Origin: Mesorhabditis belari
Taxonomy: Eukaryota; Nematoda; Chromadorea; Rhabditida; Rhabditidae
NCBI GenBank assembly: GCA_958450365.1
Contig: CAUEEP010000881.1
Location: 186,001 to 250,000, forward strand
DNA length: 64,000 nucleotides
Direction of reading: 5' to 3'
The notes below the pieces were generated by a model that was not told the origin of the DNA, searched no databases, and worked only from the letters and a program-made list of their open reading frames with translations. Positions 33,931-45,333 of this stretch are shown here, piece after piece. A program made the position numbers and the translations under genes. The first letter of the stretch is position 1; every line of letters begins with the position of its first letter.

Positions 33931-33950
33931 GATCAAACACATCGCTCCTT

Positions 33951-35544
33951 TCACTCTTCAAATCCATCTTCAAGTCCTTGATAATCATCTTTGTCAATTG
34001 CTGCAGTCAATATCTAAAACTTGAAAAGGTGAGTCACAAAACTTTTAAACTCACGTTGACCTTCGTCTCATATCGACGCAGATGAGGTATGAGTTTCTCC
34101 GAAATCGTCTCAAAGTCCTCTCTCAGCTTCCTAAATTATTAAGATTATTAAGCATTCAAAGACAAAAACTTACGCGCATTTTTCAAGTGTCTTCTTCGCT
34201 TCTCCAAATGTCGAAATGCTCTTACAGTTTTCTTCTTTCAAAGTCAATTTCTAAAAAATCTGCATATTAACATAATTCGAAATGAGTATACCGTTCCAAA
34301 AGCCTTCAGACCCTTCAAAATATTCTCGTGCATTCCTGCAAACAAAACGTTGTACGTTTTCACCACATTGGTCGTAACTTTCTGCTGAGCCTCGGACATT
34401 TCACAAAGCTAGATACATCATTTTTTACTTGCTAACTTTAAACTCACTTCTTGCTTCAAAAGTCGCGTTGTCTCATGAGATCGATGCTCCTCAATAAGGC
34501 AAACTGGACAAATCTAAACGGGAAAACTATTTGTCAATTAACCCACTAACCTTCAAATGGCATTCATTACAGTGATACATCTCGTCAATACTCCGCTGGA
34601 AGTTGACTTTATTAATTTAATCTTTCAAACTATACAGTCTTCTTGCAATCATCACAAACACGATAATTCCTCATTCCTTCTATTTGACGTGTCATCATTG
34701 GCAATTCATTCAGGAAATCTAACGGATGAAAGTTCTTTTAAATTATAGCAATTACCTTGAAATCGATCAACCGGCACACCATTGAAATTGGCACCTTCGT
34801 TACAAATTGGGCAAGTAAATCGGTGGGGATATTCCTTTCTTTTCGCATTCGTGTTTGGCGTGCGATTCTTCAGATAACATTCCGTACAGATAAGATGATT
34901 GCAAAAGAGTGGAAACGATTTCTTTCCGTCAACTTGATTCGAATCTAAATTAAACATAAATGTTCAGCCAAAATGAATACTTTATTCCCCAAATAAACAA
35001 TGAAACACTTACATTCATCATGACAAATTGGACATTCGGGAATTTTGAAGGGCTAAACAAAACAAATCTACATAAAGAGCTAGAAAGACCTTGACAAGCA
35101 AATAACCATCTCCCAAAGGTGAAAGTGCCAAGGAATCTTCTTGCGATAGAACATCTAAATCGGAAATACAAGTGAATAATATTTTTTTATTTTTAAAAAG
35201 CTGCGCTTTGTTTTGTTTAAAGTGTACACTTTAAACAAAACAAATTCACTTACCAATCAGGTAAAATGCAAAATTGGGATTGTAAAAGCAGTCATCCCTT
35301 TGAACACATTGATGTTTCCTCTCCTCATTCTCCAACCGCCTCTCCTTCTCGAAACATTCATGACACATCGCCAATCCGCAGTATAAATGTCGTGGTGATC
35401 GAGCCTCGTTGGCCTTTCGAGCAACTGAAAGTGACAAATTAACACCGTGCACTTAGGCATGTAGTATTCCATAGAATTAAATAAAACGCATAACTTACAT
35501 GGCAACTTGCAGACAACGCAGTTGAGAGACTGAAAGACTTTCAT
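33951..35544 (-). CDS. TRIM-like protein: RING, RING, B-box, coiled coil (copy A)
   Basis: Starts at 35544 with MKVFQSLNCVVCKLP. Exons then encode a first RING-like Cys cluster (CGLAMCHECF...HQC), a spacer with SLALSPLGDGYLLVK, a second RING-HC finger (PFKIPECPICHDE, FCNHLICTECYLKN, FTCPICNE), FLNELPMMTRQ, a B-box (CDDC...HCNEC...CPVCLIEEHRSHETT), and a helical region with NVVKTYNVLFAGMHE, FGEAKKTLEKC and LIPHLRRYETKV, ending DGFEE then TGA at 33951. Small in-phase introns throughout. RING plus B-box plus coiled coil is the tripartite layout of ubiquitin E3 ligases; no C-terminal substrate domain follows. It lies head to head with a kinase relic 509 bp away. Copies B, C and D are at 54.7, 57.2 and 62.4 kb. 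Confidence 0.8.
35210..35247. repeat. Perfect palindrome in a TRIM-like intron
   Basis: TTGTTTTGTTTAAAGTGTAC followed by its exact reverse complement. Copies B and D have only the right half at the same intron position, so copy A has gained an inverted duplicate of the half-site. Confidence 0.75.
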
Positions 35545-36053
35545 TTCCTGAAACGAAACAATGATCAGGGTACTTCCTGAGTAGCGGGGGGGGGGACATT
35601 TTTTTTTCAAAAATTGCGTTTGAAGTTTTACTACCGATAAAATATGAGTAGGTTTTAGGCTTAGATCTATCCATAGAACCCCCACAAGGGGGTCTAAAGC
35701 CAAGATTTCGAGAGCTAAACAGTCAAGCTTTCGAGGGCATTCATTTCACAGGCTAAACAATGACTAAAGTTTCCCTTGAAGAATGCAAGGAAAAAGAAAT
35801 ATCAAAATATCAAATTAATACTTAAATAAATAATATTAAAAAGAAATTAGAAAAATGAAGGGAAAATAAGTGTAATCAGGAATGAAAATGGTTTTCTTTC
35901 CGTTGAAGAGTTGTGCTTTTTGTCGTGCAACAAAATGACGCTTCCCCAAAATATCTTTTCATTTCATTGATTGGTGCATTTTTTAGTTGAGTTTGCTAAT
36001 TTATGTTGTATTTTACAGATTTTACTTAAAACAAATCATTTTGTCACACAAAA
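35545..36053. promoter_or_regulatory. Shared divergent region between TRIM-like gene and kinase
   Basis: About 509 bp separates the two start codons. It includes a run of eleven G at about 35587, the hairpin ACCCCCACAAGGGGGT at 35678-35693, and blocks such as TTCATTTCACAGGCTAAACA and TTTTGTCGTGCAACAAAATG. All recur between the other two head-to-head pairs (49578-50064 and 54681-55237). Conservation across three copies is shared ancestry at least; a bidirectional promoter is an inference. Confidence 0.5.
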
Positions 36054-36540
36054 ATGGCTGATTTTGTTGAAGAAAGGCGATGGATTGGAAAGGGAGCATA
36101 TGGAAATGTCTATTTGGTCACAAATCAGTGAAAAGAATCAGAACAGTGCAACAATGTGAGTACTCTATTAAAGCATTCATTTTTAAATGTAATAAGCAGA
36201 GATCGATAAGGGTTCACAGCTGAAACGGCTTTTTAAATCCAAAGAGGACTGATAAGCCCAGCTTTTGAACATCTTCCCGCGGTTTTCTGTTTACATAAAT
36301 AAATATTTCGCAAGTCCAAACCCTTACCAAGACTTTGTGTTCAACCTAATAACTTGTATCTTTTTTGTTTTAGTTATTAAACTTCTTTCATTTCATATTA
36401 GTGACAAAATATTTATTGAAAAACCGTGGAGAAATCTTAAGTTCAAATTTCGGCTCCATCAGACCATTTTTCGTGCCCTTTTTGAAAGTTCCACTGGTCT
36501 TCCAAAAGGAAGCTTCGTCAAATTCTTTTTATATCGTTAA
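36054..36540 (+). pseudogene. Protein kinase N-terminus relic (K1)
   Basis: ATG at 36054 begins MADFVEERRWIGKGAYGNVY, an intact glycine-rich loop, but after LVTNQ comes TGA. Compared with the fuller copy at 47.3-49.6 kb, about 230 bp carrying the rest of exon 1 and the lysine/helix C exon are deleted, joining ACAAATCA to the donor region of exon 2. A following exon-like frame (KIFIEKPWRNLKFKFRLHQT) persists to about 36540. No catalytic loop remains nearby. Confidence 0.75.
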
Positions 36541-36829
36541 AAAGAGAATATATTGGGGCTTCTAAAAATACGAATCAACCCGGATCATCTTTACTTACAG
36601 TCGTTTTATGATGGTTTTTATGACCCGCAGTTTCTTTTGCAAGTACCTAATAGTTATTTACACTTTTTCGCTGCAATAAACCGTCTAAAATTACCATTCA
36701 CTTTTCTTGGCAATCTACAAAATTACAGTTAAGTTTCTTTTTCTTCCAAACGATCAAAACTCACACAACTAAAGAATTGCGAATTGGATTTTCACTGAGT
36801 AATAATTTACTTTGAAACTAGTTTTCGAA
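36541..36829. other. Kinase-derived non-coding sequence
   Basis: Remnants of the kinase locus (for example the frame with GFYDPQFLLQVPNSYLHFFA) matched by 48.7-48.9 and 55.7-55.9 kb. No intact exon. Confidence 0.45.
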
Positions 36830-36960
36830 AGATTGGCGGACAATTTGGTGGTTGTAGATGAGTGAAGGTCTTCAGAGTGACATCGACGCGAAACTTGAGT
36901 TCATCGAAGTGCCCCTCACCGCCATACTCGCCATCAGAAGAGAAAACTAGTCTGAAAACA
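36830..36960 (-). pseudogene. Stranded kinase C-lobe exon
   Basis: After TTTTCAG, the minus strand reads LVFSSDGEYGGEGHFDELKF then RVDVTLKTFTHLQPPNCPPI and FRKLVS, matching the C-lobe exon at 47.4-47.5 kb but without the GAG-to-TAG change found there. It points opposite to the K1 N-terminus, so the locus has been rearranged. Confidence 0.65.
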
Positions 36961-37084
36961 TAAAATGTACTGCTTTTTCATTTAATATTTCTAATAAAAA
37001 GTTTCAAAAAATGTATCTATACTGCCGACATAATGCAGACTTTTAAGAAGCTCTTTCTCGTCTTGTTTAGCGCTTTTTGATGCT

Positions 37085-37270
37085 TATTTTCGTTGTCTGA
37101 TTTCCCTCTGACCAGGGAAGTCCTTCAGATCGGCATCTGGGATTGAGCTGAGACTAAATGGATCTTATAGAATCGACCATGCTGATCACGAATATTAGAA
37201 CTTTTGCCCTCGTTCGCCCAAACGCCTGACACAAGACGTTTATCCAAACAAATTGGCCACCTTAAAGATA
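37085..37270 (-). repeat. tRNA-related dispersed repeat, truncated copy
   Basis: Shares CCAGGGAAGTCCTTCAGATC, GATCACGAATAT and CGCCTGACACAAGACGTTTA with 47.7-47.87 and 56.09-56.27 kb. The copy breaks off after CGTTTATCC, so it lacks the putative A-box part. Confidence 0.55.
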
Positions 37271-37777
37271 TTAAAATTTGAAACTTTAAAACAAACTTTA
37301 AACTTAATCCGAGCCATTGTTGGCAAGATATGTCCCAGGCAGACGGGCACACACGGAGTAAATTAGTCATTTTTGTCAAAAACTTATTTCGTAAAGCTTT
37401 CTAACTAAAATTTCTTTCTCAACCCCTTCACCTTCAAAAGCTTTGTATTGCGTATCAGTTCGAGAACAAGATTGGAAGGCTGCTGAGTTTGTTCTAGTTC
37501 TAGTTCTAGATCATAATCAAAATTGTTCCGGGTCATAATCACAGAACTCAAAAATTATTTCGATTTTCAAATAAACTCAAAGAGTACCATGAGCAACCTT
37601 CTCTCTAAAGTTCAAAATACTGAAAGACAGACCTTAATTGAAAGATGGCCTCTGTGAATTCTGGCTGGCTACACAATTAAAGGAACAACTTAGAACGTTT
37701 TTTCGTGAGTACCAAATATTTCTTTTTTTTTGCAAATTATCACTTTCAAAGCTCATTTTGTACTAATTACAGTCGTC
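37271..37777. other. Unassigned sequence
   Basis: No exon or repeat recognised beyond short AT-rich tracts. Confidence 0.4.
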
Positions 37778-37846
37778 GCCTCCTTATATGGAATTCCTCT
37801 TATATGGAATCCCCTCATATGGAATTTCTCTTATATGGAATGAAAT
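37778..37846 (+). repeat. Short tandem repeat, about 15-bp unit
   Basis: Four copies of CTCTTATATGGAATT with small variations. Confidence 0.85.
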
Positions 37847-37914
37847 TTTTGTTCCCGACCGAAGATAACGTAAATTACTGTAGGTCTTAAAAATTAAAAA
37901 TTAAAAAAACATCC

Positions 37915-38110
37915 TATAACAAGAAGACTCCTTGGCACTTTCACCTTTGGGAGATGGTTATTTACTTGTTAAGGTTATTTCCTCTGCGCACTGTCCATGA
38001 ACGTCGGTAAAAAGATACTCATACGGTGTTACAAAATCAGAGGGTCTAGTCGAAAAGTATCCGCCTTTGTACCATGAGTATTTTTCGTTCGGAAGTCGTT
38101 CAATTTTGAA
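37915..38110 (+). repeat. Dispersed repeat copy shared with 27.9 kb
   Basis: Matches 27940-28145. Here its left end extends further into TRIM-like exon sequence (CTTGGCACTTTCACCTTTGG), which shows the origin of that part. Confidence 0.6.
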
Positions 38111-38117
38111 GCATAAA

Positions 38118-38548
38118 AGAGTTGAGTTTCCAAAGTTGAGAGTCGTGTTTCTTCTCTCAAGCTACTCACTTTAGGGGTTTATAACTTTCTCCTTGGCACA
38201 AATCCTTAGGATTTGTTTTTTCTTGAGAAAAATATGATTTTATCAAAATTCAAAACATTTAACCAAGAGAAAGACTAAAAGATGATAAAATTTACTGGAT
38301 TGTGAAAAAAAGAACACATTGATACAGATAAAAGAACTGTTTGCGAACTCGATAAAAGGTCGGTAAAAACGATTTTTTTGAGGCTTGGAAGCATTTAATT
38401 CTTCATGATTTAACAAAAAGTTTTGGCAAATACAGAAAGTATAAAATTTTCAACGAGAAAACAAGTCTCACAAAAGCAAAACCCTTAAAGTGAGTAGCCA
38501 GAAGAAGCGCGACACTCTCAACTTTGAAAGTTTATATAAAAAAAGTTG
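38118..38548. mobile_element. Foldback element with about 52-bp inverted ends
   Basis: CCAAAGTTGAGAGTCGTGTT to AGGGGTTT at about 38128-38182 recurs inverted at 38486-38540 (AAGTGAGTAGCC, GACACTCTCAACTTT). About 430 bp, no coding sequence. A non-autonomous DNA element is the simplest reading. Confidence 0.65.
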
Positions 38549-38743
38549 AGAGCTCTAATTGATTATCAAATTGGCACCGCTACAGGAGACCATATCAAAA
38601 CTCGTCTTCAGAAAATGGCCAGGAGATCGGGTGCGTTTTAGCCATTCTTGGATATTAAAAGTGAGTTCGGGTAATTATGACACTCTCTGTATATACCGTC
38701 GGCTGAAAAAATGAAGCGGACAAGTAAGGATAAGTTTTTTTAG

Positions 38744-41438
38744 GCACAAAAGCTTGCAGTGCTTGGTCGGCTGAGTTTAACGCATTTGGACCCAGGGGAT
38801 ATGTAATGACAATGACAAAACAGTCCACACAAGTAAAAAGTTAACATCTTTTAAAAAAAAACAGTGCTTCAGATGGCCTGGGCCACATCTCAATCGGTCG
38901 GCTGTGCGTGGGCGGTGTGCAAAAATGGAGTGGACAATGTGGCGATCGTTGTTTGTCGATATACACCAGCGTGAGAATGAAAAATATAAAGATTTTGAAA
39001 GAAAAATTTAAAAAGTACTTGCCTAAGAGTCGTTTTTGATTTCTAGATTTAAAAAAATTTCATTTTCACTTGTGATTCTAGGGGAAACACGGCTGGAGTG
39101 AAAGCCTATGTCCAAGGGCCAACAACTTGTTCGGCTTGCCCTCCAACTGCAGCTCCTTGTGACAAAACAACTGGGCTTTGTGGTTGGTTATTGAACTTTT
39201 TTTTGTATTAGATACAGTAATTTAAAATATTCCGTCTTTTTTAAAGTTTTGAATTCAAATTTTCAGTAAAACCACCAGATTACAAGCTTTTCCCGGCCGC
39301 TGATCAGGCCTACTTTTTAAATGTGAGTTCTGGCTGAGACCACTGATTTATATTTATTTTGTTTTATGTTCAGTTCAATATCCAAACTCTAAATATTACA
39401 GAAATTCAACACAATCCGCTCGCAAATGGCTCTCGGAAAAGTGACATGGAATAATAGGAGCTGGGATGAAGAGCATGACTATCCCGTGGGCTGAAAAGAT
39501 GGGAAAAATGAAATGGCAAAATCTCATTTTAGTATATTGATCAGGCAAACGAGACGATTCACTGGCCAGCATCAAAAGCCACATATCAATTGGTTGGAAA
39601 TATAAGACCTATGGAAAAGATTCAACTTGTAATTGTAAAACTTTCCACGTAGATATATTCTATCTTTTTTCAAGATACCGTATTTATTCTATTAGTACTT
39701 GCGCCTCTAATAGTACTGCACGCAAATTTGCATTTATCCAACGTTCATTTCCATTTGTGGGTATTTAGTAGTCCACTTCTTTGCTAATTAAGAAAATGTG
39801 TTCCAGCTTGTAGGCTGAATATCTTTCAATTCCCTACATCAACTTTTTCAAAGCTGGCCACGTTCTCGGCTCACAAAAGTGAGACAACGAAAAAGAAACT
39901 CGGGGAGCTTCAGATTGATTCAATTCTTGTGCCCGGTGGATGCACTCAATTCATTCAATGTTGTTGTTCTTTGGAATGCACCGTTTAAAGCAAAAGTTCA
40001 ATCATTTTACGAGTATTGGATGGTGAATGGACCAAAACTAGCGACTCGAAATGGAAACCCGGCTCTTCCACCAATGGAAACATATCTCGATTGAGTTTGG
40101 ACGGCTTGGAATGAGTTGCCAAAGAACACGATCATTCATGCTTTCAAAAATTGTGCAATTACGACGACTTTGGATGGATTACTCTCATTCACGGCTTCAA
40201 GAAAGATCGTTCAATTCCCGAGTAAAACAATTCGTCGAAGCTCAACTTGAACAAGCCGTCAATGAAGCAAATGATCATGTTGGAAACATTGTTTTTGATG
40301 ATTCGGATGTTTCAGTCTTTGATCTATAATTGTTACTTTCTATGTTTGCTGTTATCTTAATAAAATTAAAACAATATTTTCCTGAATCTTTAAAAGAAAT
40401 ATCATTCCTTTGCGTTTGAAGTTTTTATTTTTTACATGAAGCTTGATTTATTTAATAAGTACCTATTTGCTTCGTTTAGTCGAAGAAATAGTGCTGCACC
40501 TCTAATAGTACTAATAGTATAGTAATAGTACTGCGGTCTGAGCCGTCACGAAAAAATAGGGTAAATACGGCATTCAGTCAATAGTTCAAAGCCTTATCAC
40601 TTTACAAGATATTCAGTCGATTTCTACTGTGACCAGCTTCCTAACCCAATAGTTTCCTTATTGGTAAGGATGCACTCAACTTTAGATCTCAATTAGTCAA
40701 TCGACTGATTTTGGCTTTATAAAACCCCTAGTTGCCTAGTTAAAGTTTTCCACAAACTAAAAACCCGTTAGATTTCCAGAAATGGGACACAGGACTGGCT
40801 CTGTCTGCGGGCAAAAAGCTTGGCTCGCTGAAATATGTTGGAGACACTGGAGTGAGCGTTGTCTTAAACGGGAGTGTCGGTCTATTTGGCTACAATCTCA
40901 TGCCTTGTTGTATGGCGGTGAGACAAGAGACCGAGAAGACCTTGCAGCAAATGAGTAAGTCTTTGGTTTTAGTTTTTGTTTTTGGGCAAAACGATGTTTT
41001 CCAGTCCATGGTGCCTGGTTCTCCTCTTGGTACGGCTGGTTGTCAACATATGGAACTCTCAAAGCCGCCTATCATACTGTAACCGATAACACAGATTTCG
41101 TACAAGTTCAAGAGGATTACGGATATACGGTTTTAAAATTTTAGCTGTATTTGAAAAAGTTTTCAGTACTTGGCGGGAAGTGCTCGAAAAATTGGATGCG
41201 CCTATCGAAATGACACGGTTTATTGGGCGATTTTGTGCTACACGTGGCCAAAGTGGGAGTTTTTTAAATGGAAATGCAAGTTTTGACGACTTTAGCTTTT
41301 GGCTATAGCATAGATGTAAATTTCAGAGGTCTAACGGTGAATTCGGCTTTCTACCCAACGGGAACACCCGCTTGCGCCTCTTGTCCAACGGCCACCGCCC
41401 CGTGCACAAAGGCCACTGGGCTCTGTGTCCTTAAATGA
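38744..41438 (+). pseudogene. CAP/SCP-family secreted protein, two domains, interrupted
   Basis: The first CAP domain is represented by its C-terminal half: ACSAWSAEFNAFGPRGYVM, QMAWATSQSVGCAWAVC, VAIVVCRYT and a Cys-rich hinge TTCSACPPTAAPCDKTTGLC. The second starts KPPDYKLFPAADQAYFLNKF and NTIRSQMALGKVT, then has a frame break near 39450. After a pogo-like insertion it resumes at about 40780 with KWDTGLALSAGKKLG, WFSSWYGWLSTYGTLKAAY, KIGCAYRNDTVYWAILCYT and the hinge PACASCPTATAPCTKATGLC, stop 41436-41438. No signal peptide or N-terminal half of the first CAP was found, so the 5' end is missing. CAP proteins are secreted and often abundant in nematode secretions. The gene is probably dead, though the 3' exons are well kept. 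Confidence 0.8.
39677..40570 (+). mobile_element. Pogo/Tigger-like element inside the CAP gene
   Basis: Ends CCGTATTTATTCTATTAGTA (left) and GGGTAAATACGG (right) are inverted repeats. Inside are broken frames of the C-terminal part of a DDE_1 transposase: VPGGCTQFIQ, a fragment starting WNAPFKAKVQSFYEYW, ITTTLDG-like and HGFKKDRSIPE, and a tail EAQLEQAVNEANDHVGNIVF. The N-terminal DNA-binding part and first catalytic Asp are missing. It lies in an intron or exon gap of the second CAP domain. Confidence 0.8.
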
Positions 41439-41845
41439 TTTACAGCTTGTAAACTTATTGTAATCCAATCACGATCACAGTATGATGATTTTTTTATAAA
41501 TTTTTATCCAATGCCTGTCTTACATCATCTTAATTGATAGGAATTCTTGATTCTCTTAATTGTCAAAATTCCTCACCCAAACACCCGGCTTCTAATACAA
41601 TGTTTTTATGTAGAGACTAGAGTTTTTCATGTTTTCTTAAAAACACTTCAGTTAGTTTCTCGAGAATTTCAAATTTCTTTCAAATCATGAAATAAAAACA
41701 ATGATATTTTCTTGATATTCAATGATATTCAATGAATTTTTTGCTAGTAAACCAAATTTATAATTTTCGCCATTTCAGAGAGGCTTTCTTGAGCACTCTT
41801 CGATGATAAATCTACCATCGATTTTCACGGAAAAACAAACAAAGT
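41439..41845. other. Intergenic, nothing supported
   Basis: AT-rich spacer between the CAP gene and a truncated Tc1 element. Confidence 0.5.
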
Positions 41846-43274
41846 ATAATTTTGCATTTCCCAGTAATTTTGATTATTTTTCTGTGTTTTTTTTTCTTAA
41901 TTTGAGCTATAATTTGATTGAAATTTATTATTTTATTAATTTCAGTCAATGGGTCGCAAGAAACAACTCCAGCCTGCTATTCGGGATACGATTGTGGCTC
42001 TTCATCAAGCCGGTGAGAGACAGGATCGAATTGCTACCATTCTGAGGGTGCACCAGTCGACTGTTTCGAGAATCTTGAAGCTTTTCAAGACAAAAGGAAG
42101 CACAATTGCAAAAAAAGAATGTTGGTGTTCCACGGAAAACAACTACTCGAGATGATAACAGGATTCAAACCTTATCAAAAAGCAATGCTCAGGAGCCTGC
42201 AACTGAGATCTACAAAGATTTACCAACTTCTTTGAAAGATAAGATCACTCCGCGAACGGTGCAACGTCGTCTAAACGCTAAAGGACTATTCGGGAGACGC
42301 CCTGCCAAGAAACCATTGATTTCAGCAAAAAATCGGAAAGCCCGAGTGAAGTTTGCTAAGGAGCATCAAGGGTGGACTCTTCAGCAGTGGAAAGATTGCT
42401 TGTTCACTGATGAAAGCAAGTTTTCCCTACTTGGTTCTGATGGAATTCAGTATATTCGACGTCCAGTTAACCAAAGATACAATAAAAACTACATTCTCCC
42501 TACAGTCAAACATGGCGGCGGAAACGTTCTCGTATGGGGTGGCTTCTCTTCTTATGGAACTCTACCACTCAAGCGAATCACTGGGATTATGGATCAACGA
42601 GTTTACTTGGACATTTTGACAAATCATATGCTTCCAAATGCAGTTCAAACTATGCTTCCAAATGCAGTTCAAACTATGCCTCCAAATTTCACTTTTCAGC
42701 ATGATAACGATCCAAAACACAAGGCTCGACTCGTTCAAAACTGGCTGTTGTAACAAAACTTTGCCGTTATGGAGTGGCCAAGCCAAAGCCCCGACCTGAA
42801 TCCTATTGAGCATTTGTGAGAAACACTGGAAAGAATGTGCAAAGGGGAGTAAAAATCAAAATGCTCAGGATAAATTTGATCTCTTAGCCAAGAAGTGGTC
42901 GGAGATTCCAAAGAAGACGACCGATGAACTTATCGAGTCCATGCCTTGCAGATGTGATGCTGTCATCGCCTCGAATGGTTTTACTACGAAGTATTAATTG
43001 TTAAAAACGAATTTTGTTGTTCTGATTTCAAAAACATTTGTTACCAGCTTTAGTTAATATGTTATTAAAAATATGCTAAGTCTTTGTCGCACCAGTTTTG
43101 TATAAAAATCTTCAAAATTTTTTTCTGAAAGTCTATTTGGCTAAATGCCAATTGTTTTTGTTAAAACATTAAGTTTTATTATTATATTTCGAAGTTTTAG
43201 GTAAATATTGCACAAACAGCGAGTTCTATTACAAAAAAAACTAAATTATGCTAAGTCTTTGTCCGCTACTGTAC
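41846..43274 (+). mobile_element. Tc1-like transposon, left end truncated (copy 1)
   Basis: The transposase starts at 41949 with MGRKKQLQPAIRDTIVALHQ, a helix-turn-helix (RIATILRVHQSTVSRILK), and later the DDE residues in FTDESKF, FQHDNDPKHKA and SPDLNPIEHL. It is broken: seven A at 42107-42113 where copy 2 has six, an eight-codon duplication (LPNAVQTM twice), a TAA after VQNWLL, and TGA in place of the Trp after NPIEHL. The left inverted end is missing; the right side has GCTAAGTCTTTGTCGCACCA and, further out, AAGTCTTTGTCCGCTACTG next to TA. Compare 63.4 kb. Confidence 0.9.
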
Positions 43275-43732
43275 AATCACGGGTGAAACGTATGCGCAAC
43301 AACTGGAACGAGTGAACAATGTATTGCTACAAAAAGGCCTTGATCCTTCAAACATAAAGTTCATTCAAGATAACGCCCGTTCACACGTTGCAAAGATTGT
43401 TGCAAAGAGGAAAAACTCGAAGAGTTGGGCTGGGAAACTCTCCCGCATCCGCCATATTCTCCGGATATTTTTCCTTCGGATTACCATTTATTTCGCTCAA
43501 TGCGAAACCATTGGGCTGGAAACAGGTTCAAAGATGTTCAAGAGGTCGAAAAATGGTTAGCCGATTGCTTTGCCTTAAAACAAGCCAATTTTTACGCCGA
43601 GGGAATTCATTCTTTGCATGGAAGATGGAAACAAATGTTGAATATATTGTTGCTTGAGCTGTTAAACTGTTGGTTTTAAAATAAAGAGTTGTTATCTTAA
43701 AAACGCGCATTTATAACTGGACAACCTAATAT
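43275..43732 (+). mobile_element. Mariner 3' half, hit by the Tc1 insertion
   Basis: Begins at TACAATCACGGGTGAAACGT right at the Tc1 end, encoding ITGETYAQQLERVNNVLLQK, FIQDNARSHVAKIVAK, then in another frame LGWETLPHPPYSPDIFPSDY and FYAEGIHSLHGRWKQML with a stop. The end ACTGGACAACCTAA next to TA at about 43730 is a mariner terminus. The N-terminal half is absent, so the Tc1 probably inserted into this mariner and the left portion was later lost. Confidence 0.85.
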
Positions 43733-44089
43733 TACTTACAGATACGCGTTTATTTCTCAATATTACGAGACAATCATTCTAGAATTTAATCCATCTAATC
43801 TCTTTGCATATTCATGTTTAATTATAGGCATTTTGCTTGGAGCACGTCGAATAACCAAAAGTTGTCCTTTCCGGAAAGTGTTGAAAAAAAAACAATGAGA
43901 CATGCGCCCAGATAAGACAAATCTCTCTCTTGGCGCGTAAACCGTCTGCTTTTAGAATACATACCCGTGAATCGATTATTTGTGACAAATCGACTTATTT
44001 TTCGATTTCCTATGACTTGCGCCTACAGTTGTTTAATTGATCTACAGCTTCCGTTCGACCGCAACTGTTTGTGCATTTACAAAAATCAA
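43733..44089. other. Unassigned spacer between transposons
   Basis: No gene, repeat or RNA recognised. Confidence 0.45.
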
Positions 44090-44586
44090 TACCGTATTTA
44101 CTCTATTAGTGCTATATAGTATTATTTTTTCGTGACGGATCAGAGCGCAGTACTATTAGGGGCACAGCACTATTTTTTCGACCAAACAAATCGAATAGAA
44201 ACTTAGTAAATCCATCAACAAGGATAACAGCAAACATAGAAAGTAATAATTATAGAATAAAGACGGTAACATCCGAATCATCAAAAACAATGTTTTCAAC
44301 ACGATTATTTACTTCATTGACGACTTGTTCAAGTTGAGCCTCGATCAATTGTTTTGTTCCTTCTGGAACTGGACCATCTTTCTTGAAACAGTGAATGAGG
44401 GCATCTTCCGATTCATCCAAAGCCGTCGTAATAGCACATTTTTTGCAAAGCAAACACATTTATTTAATTAGCAAAGAAGTTGGCTACTAAATACTCAAAA
44501 ATGGAAATTAGTTTTGAATAAATGCAAATTTGCGTGCAGTACTATTTTTTTCGATCTACCCCAGTACTAATAGAGTAAAAACGGTA
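44090..44586 (-). mobile_element. Pogo-like element, internally deleted
   Basis: Ends ACCGTATTTACTCTATTAGT and the inverted ACTAATAGAGTAAAAACGGT. The minus strand retains only the transposase tail: KKCAITTALDESEDALIHCF, KKDGPVPEGTKQ and QVVNEVNNRVENIVFDDSDV. The same element with the same right flank is at 56347-56842, so it was copied as part of a segmental duplication rather than by transposition. Confidence 0.8.
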
Positions 44587-44639
44587 AGTCTTCTCTCGAA
44601 ACTGAAAAAAACCTAACTAATAGCCCATAATCCTGATTG

Positions 44640-45333
44640 CTCGAAGCTCTACTTGTATGCACGGATCTTTAGTTGCCTATGGTCGTTCCTGTGAGGAGTG
44701 TCGTCATAACTACACCTTGGGGATGGAGCCATGCAACGATTGCACGTAGGTTGTAAGAAAAGCGATAAATGTTTTTTTAAGTGTCAGACCGGATCAATCT
44801 GCCTGACTTTTCTCGATCGGCTTTTTACATTCGTGTTTGTGAAATGTAAATAGCAATTCCCGTTTAGTGTTGTCCAGGTTCGAAAAGACTTCAACAAGTG
44901 TTTCGACCAGCCGATCGACTTTGGCAATGAATGTTTGTGAAATTAAAGAGACTTTGCAGTTATTTTTCACAATTTAGGTCACATAATGGAACAGATCATC
45001 GAGCGTCGAGAACACACCGAAGCTGAACGAAGACGAGGTGCTTTTTTTAACTACACTAAGCCATTGTAGTCTTCCAATATTTTAAGAGCTACAGTAGCCT
45101 TTTAAGCAACAACATATATGAAACGTTGTGAAATTTTTTACGCAAAACATCGTTTAGTTCTCGAGAAACTGGAAGAGAAGGAAAAAGGAGAGCGAAGAAA
45201 AGTTTCAGAGCAGAGGTCACAAACTTCCGGAAGATTCTTTGGAATTTTGAAAACCCTCGGCTGGTACGGCATGATTGGATTCTTTGTTTTAGTGTTCAGA
45301 AATGATATCATAAACTTTCTGAAGAAACTTTGA
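44640..45333 (+). CDS. Cys-rich protein with C-terminal TM, partial
   Basis: Possible exons: AYGRSCEECRHNYTLGMEPC NDC after TTTAG at 44673; VRKDFNKCFDQPIDFGNEC after TGTCCAG near 44877; HIMEQIIERREHTEAERRR after AATTTAG near 44978; and a last exon with KRCEIFYAKHRLVLEKLEEK, a basic stretch and one transmembrane helix (LGWYGMIGFFVLVF) ending NFLKKL, stop 45331-45333. The Cys spacing of the first exon looks like half a RING or B-box. It may be a RING-TM ubiquitin ligase whose 5' part is gone. The first 200 bp recur at 56.9-57.1 kb, there fused to a TRIM-like copy. The family is not certain. Confidence 0.4.
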
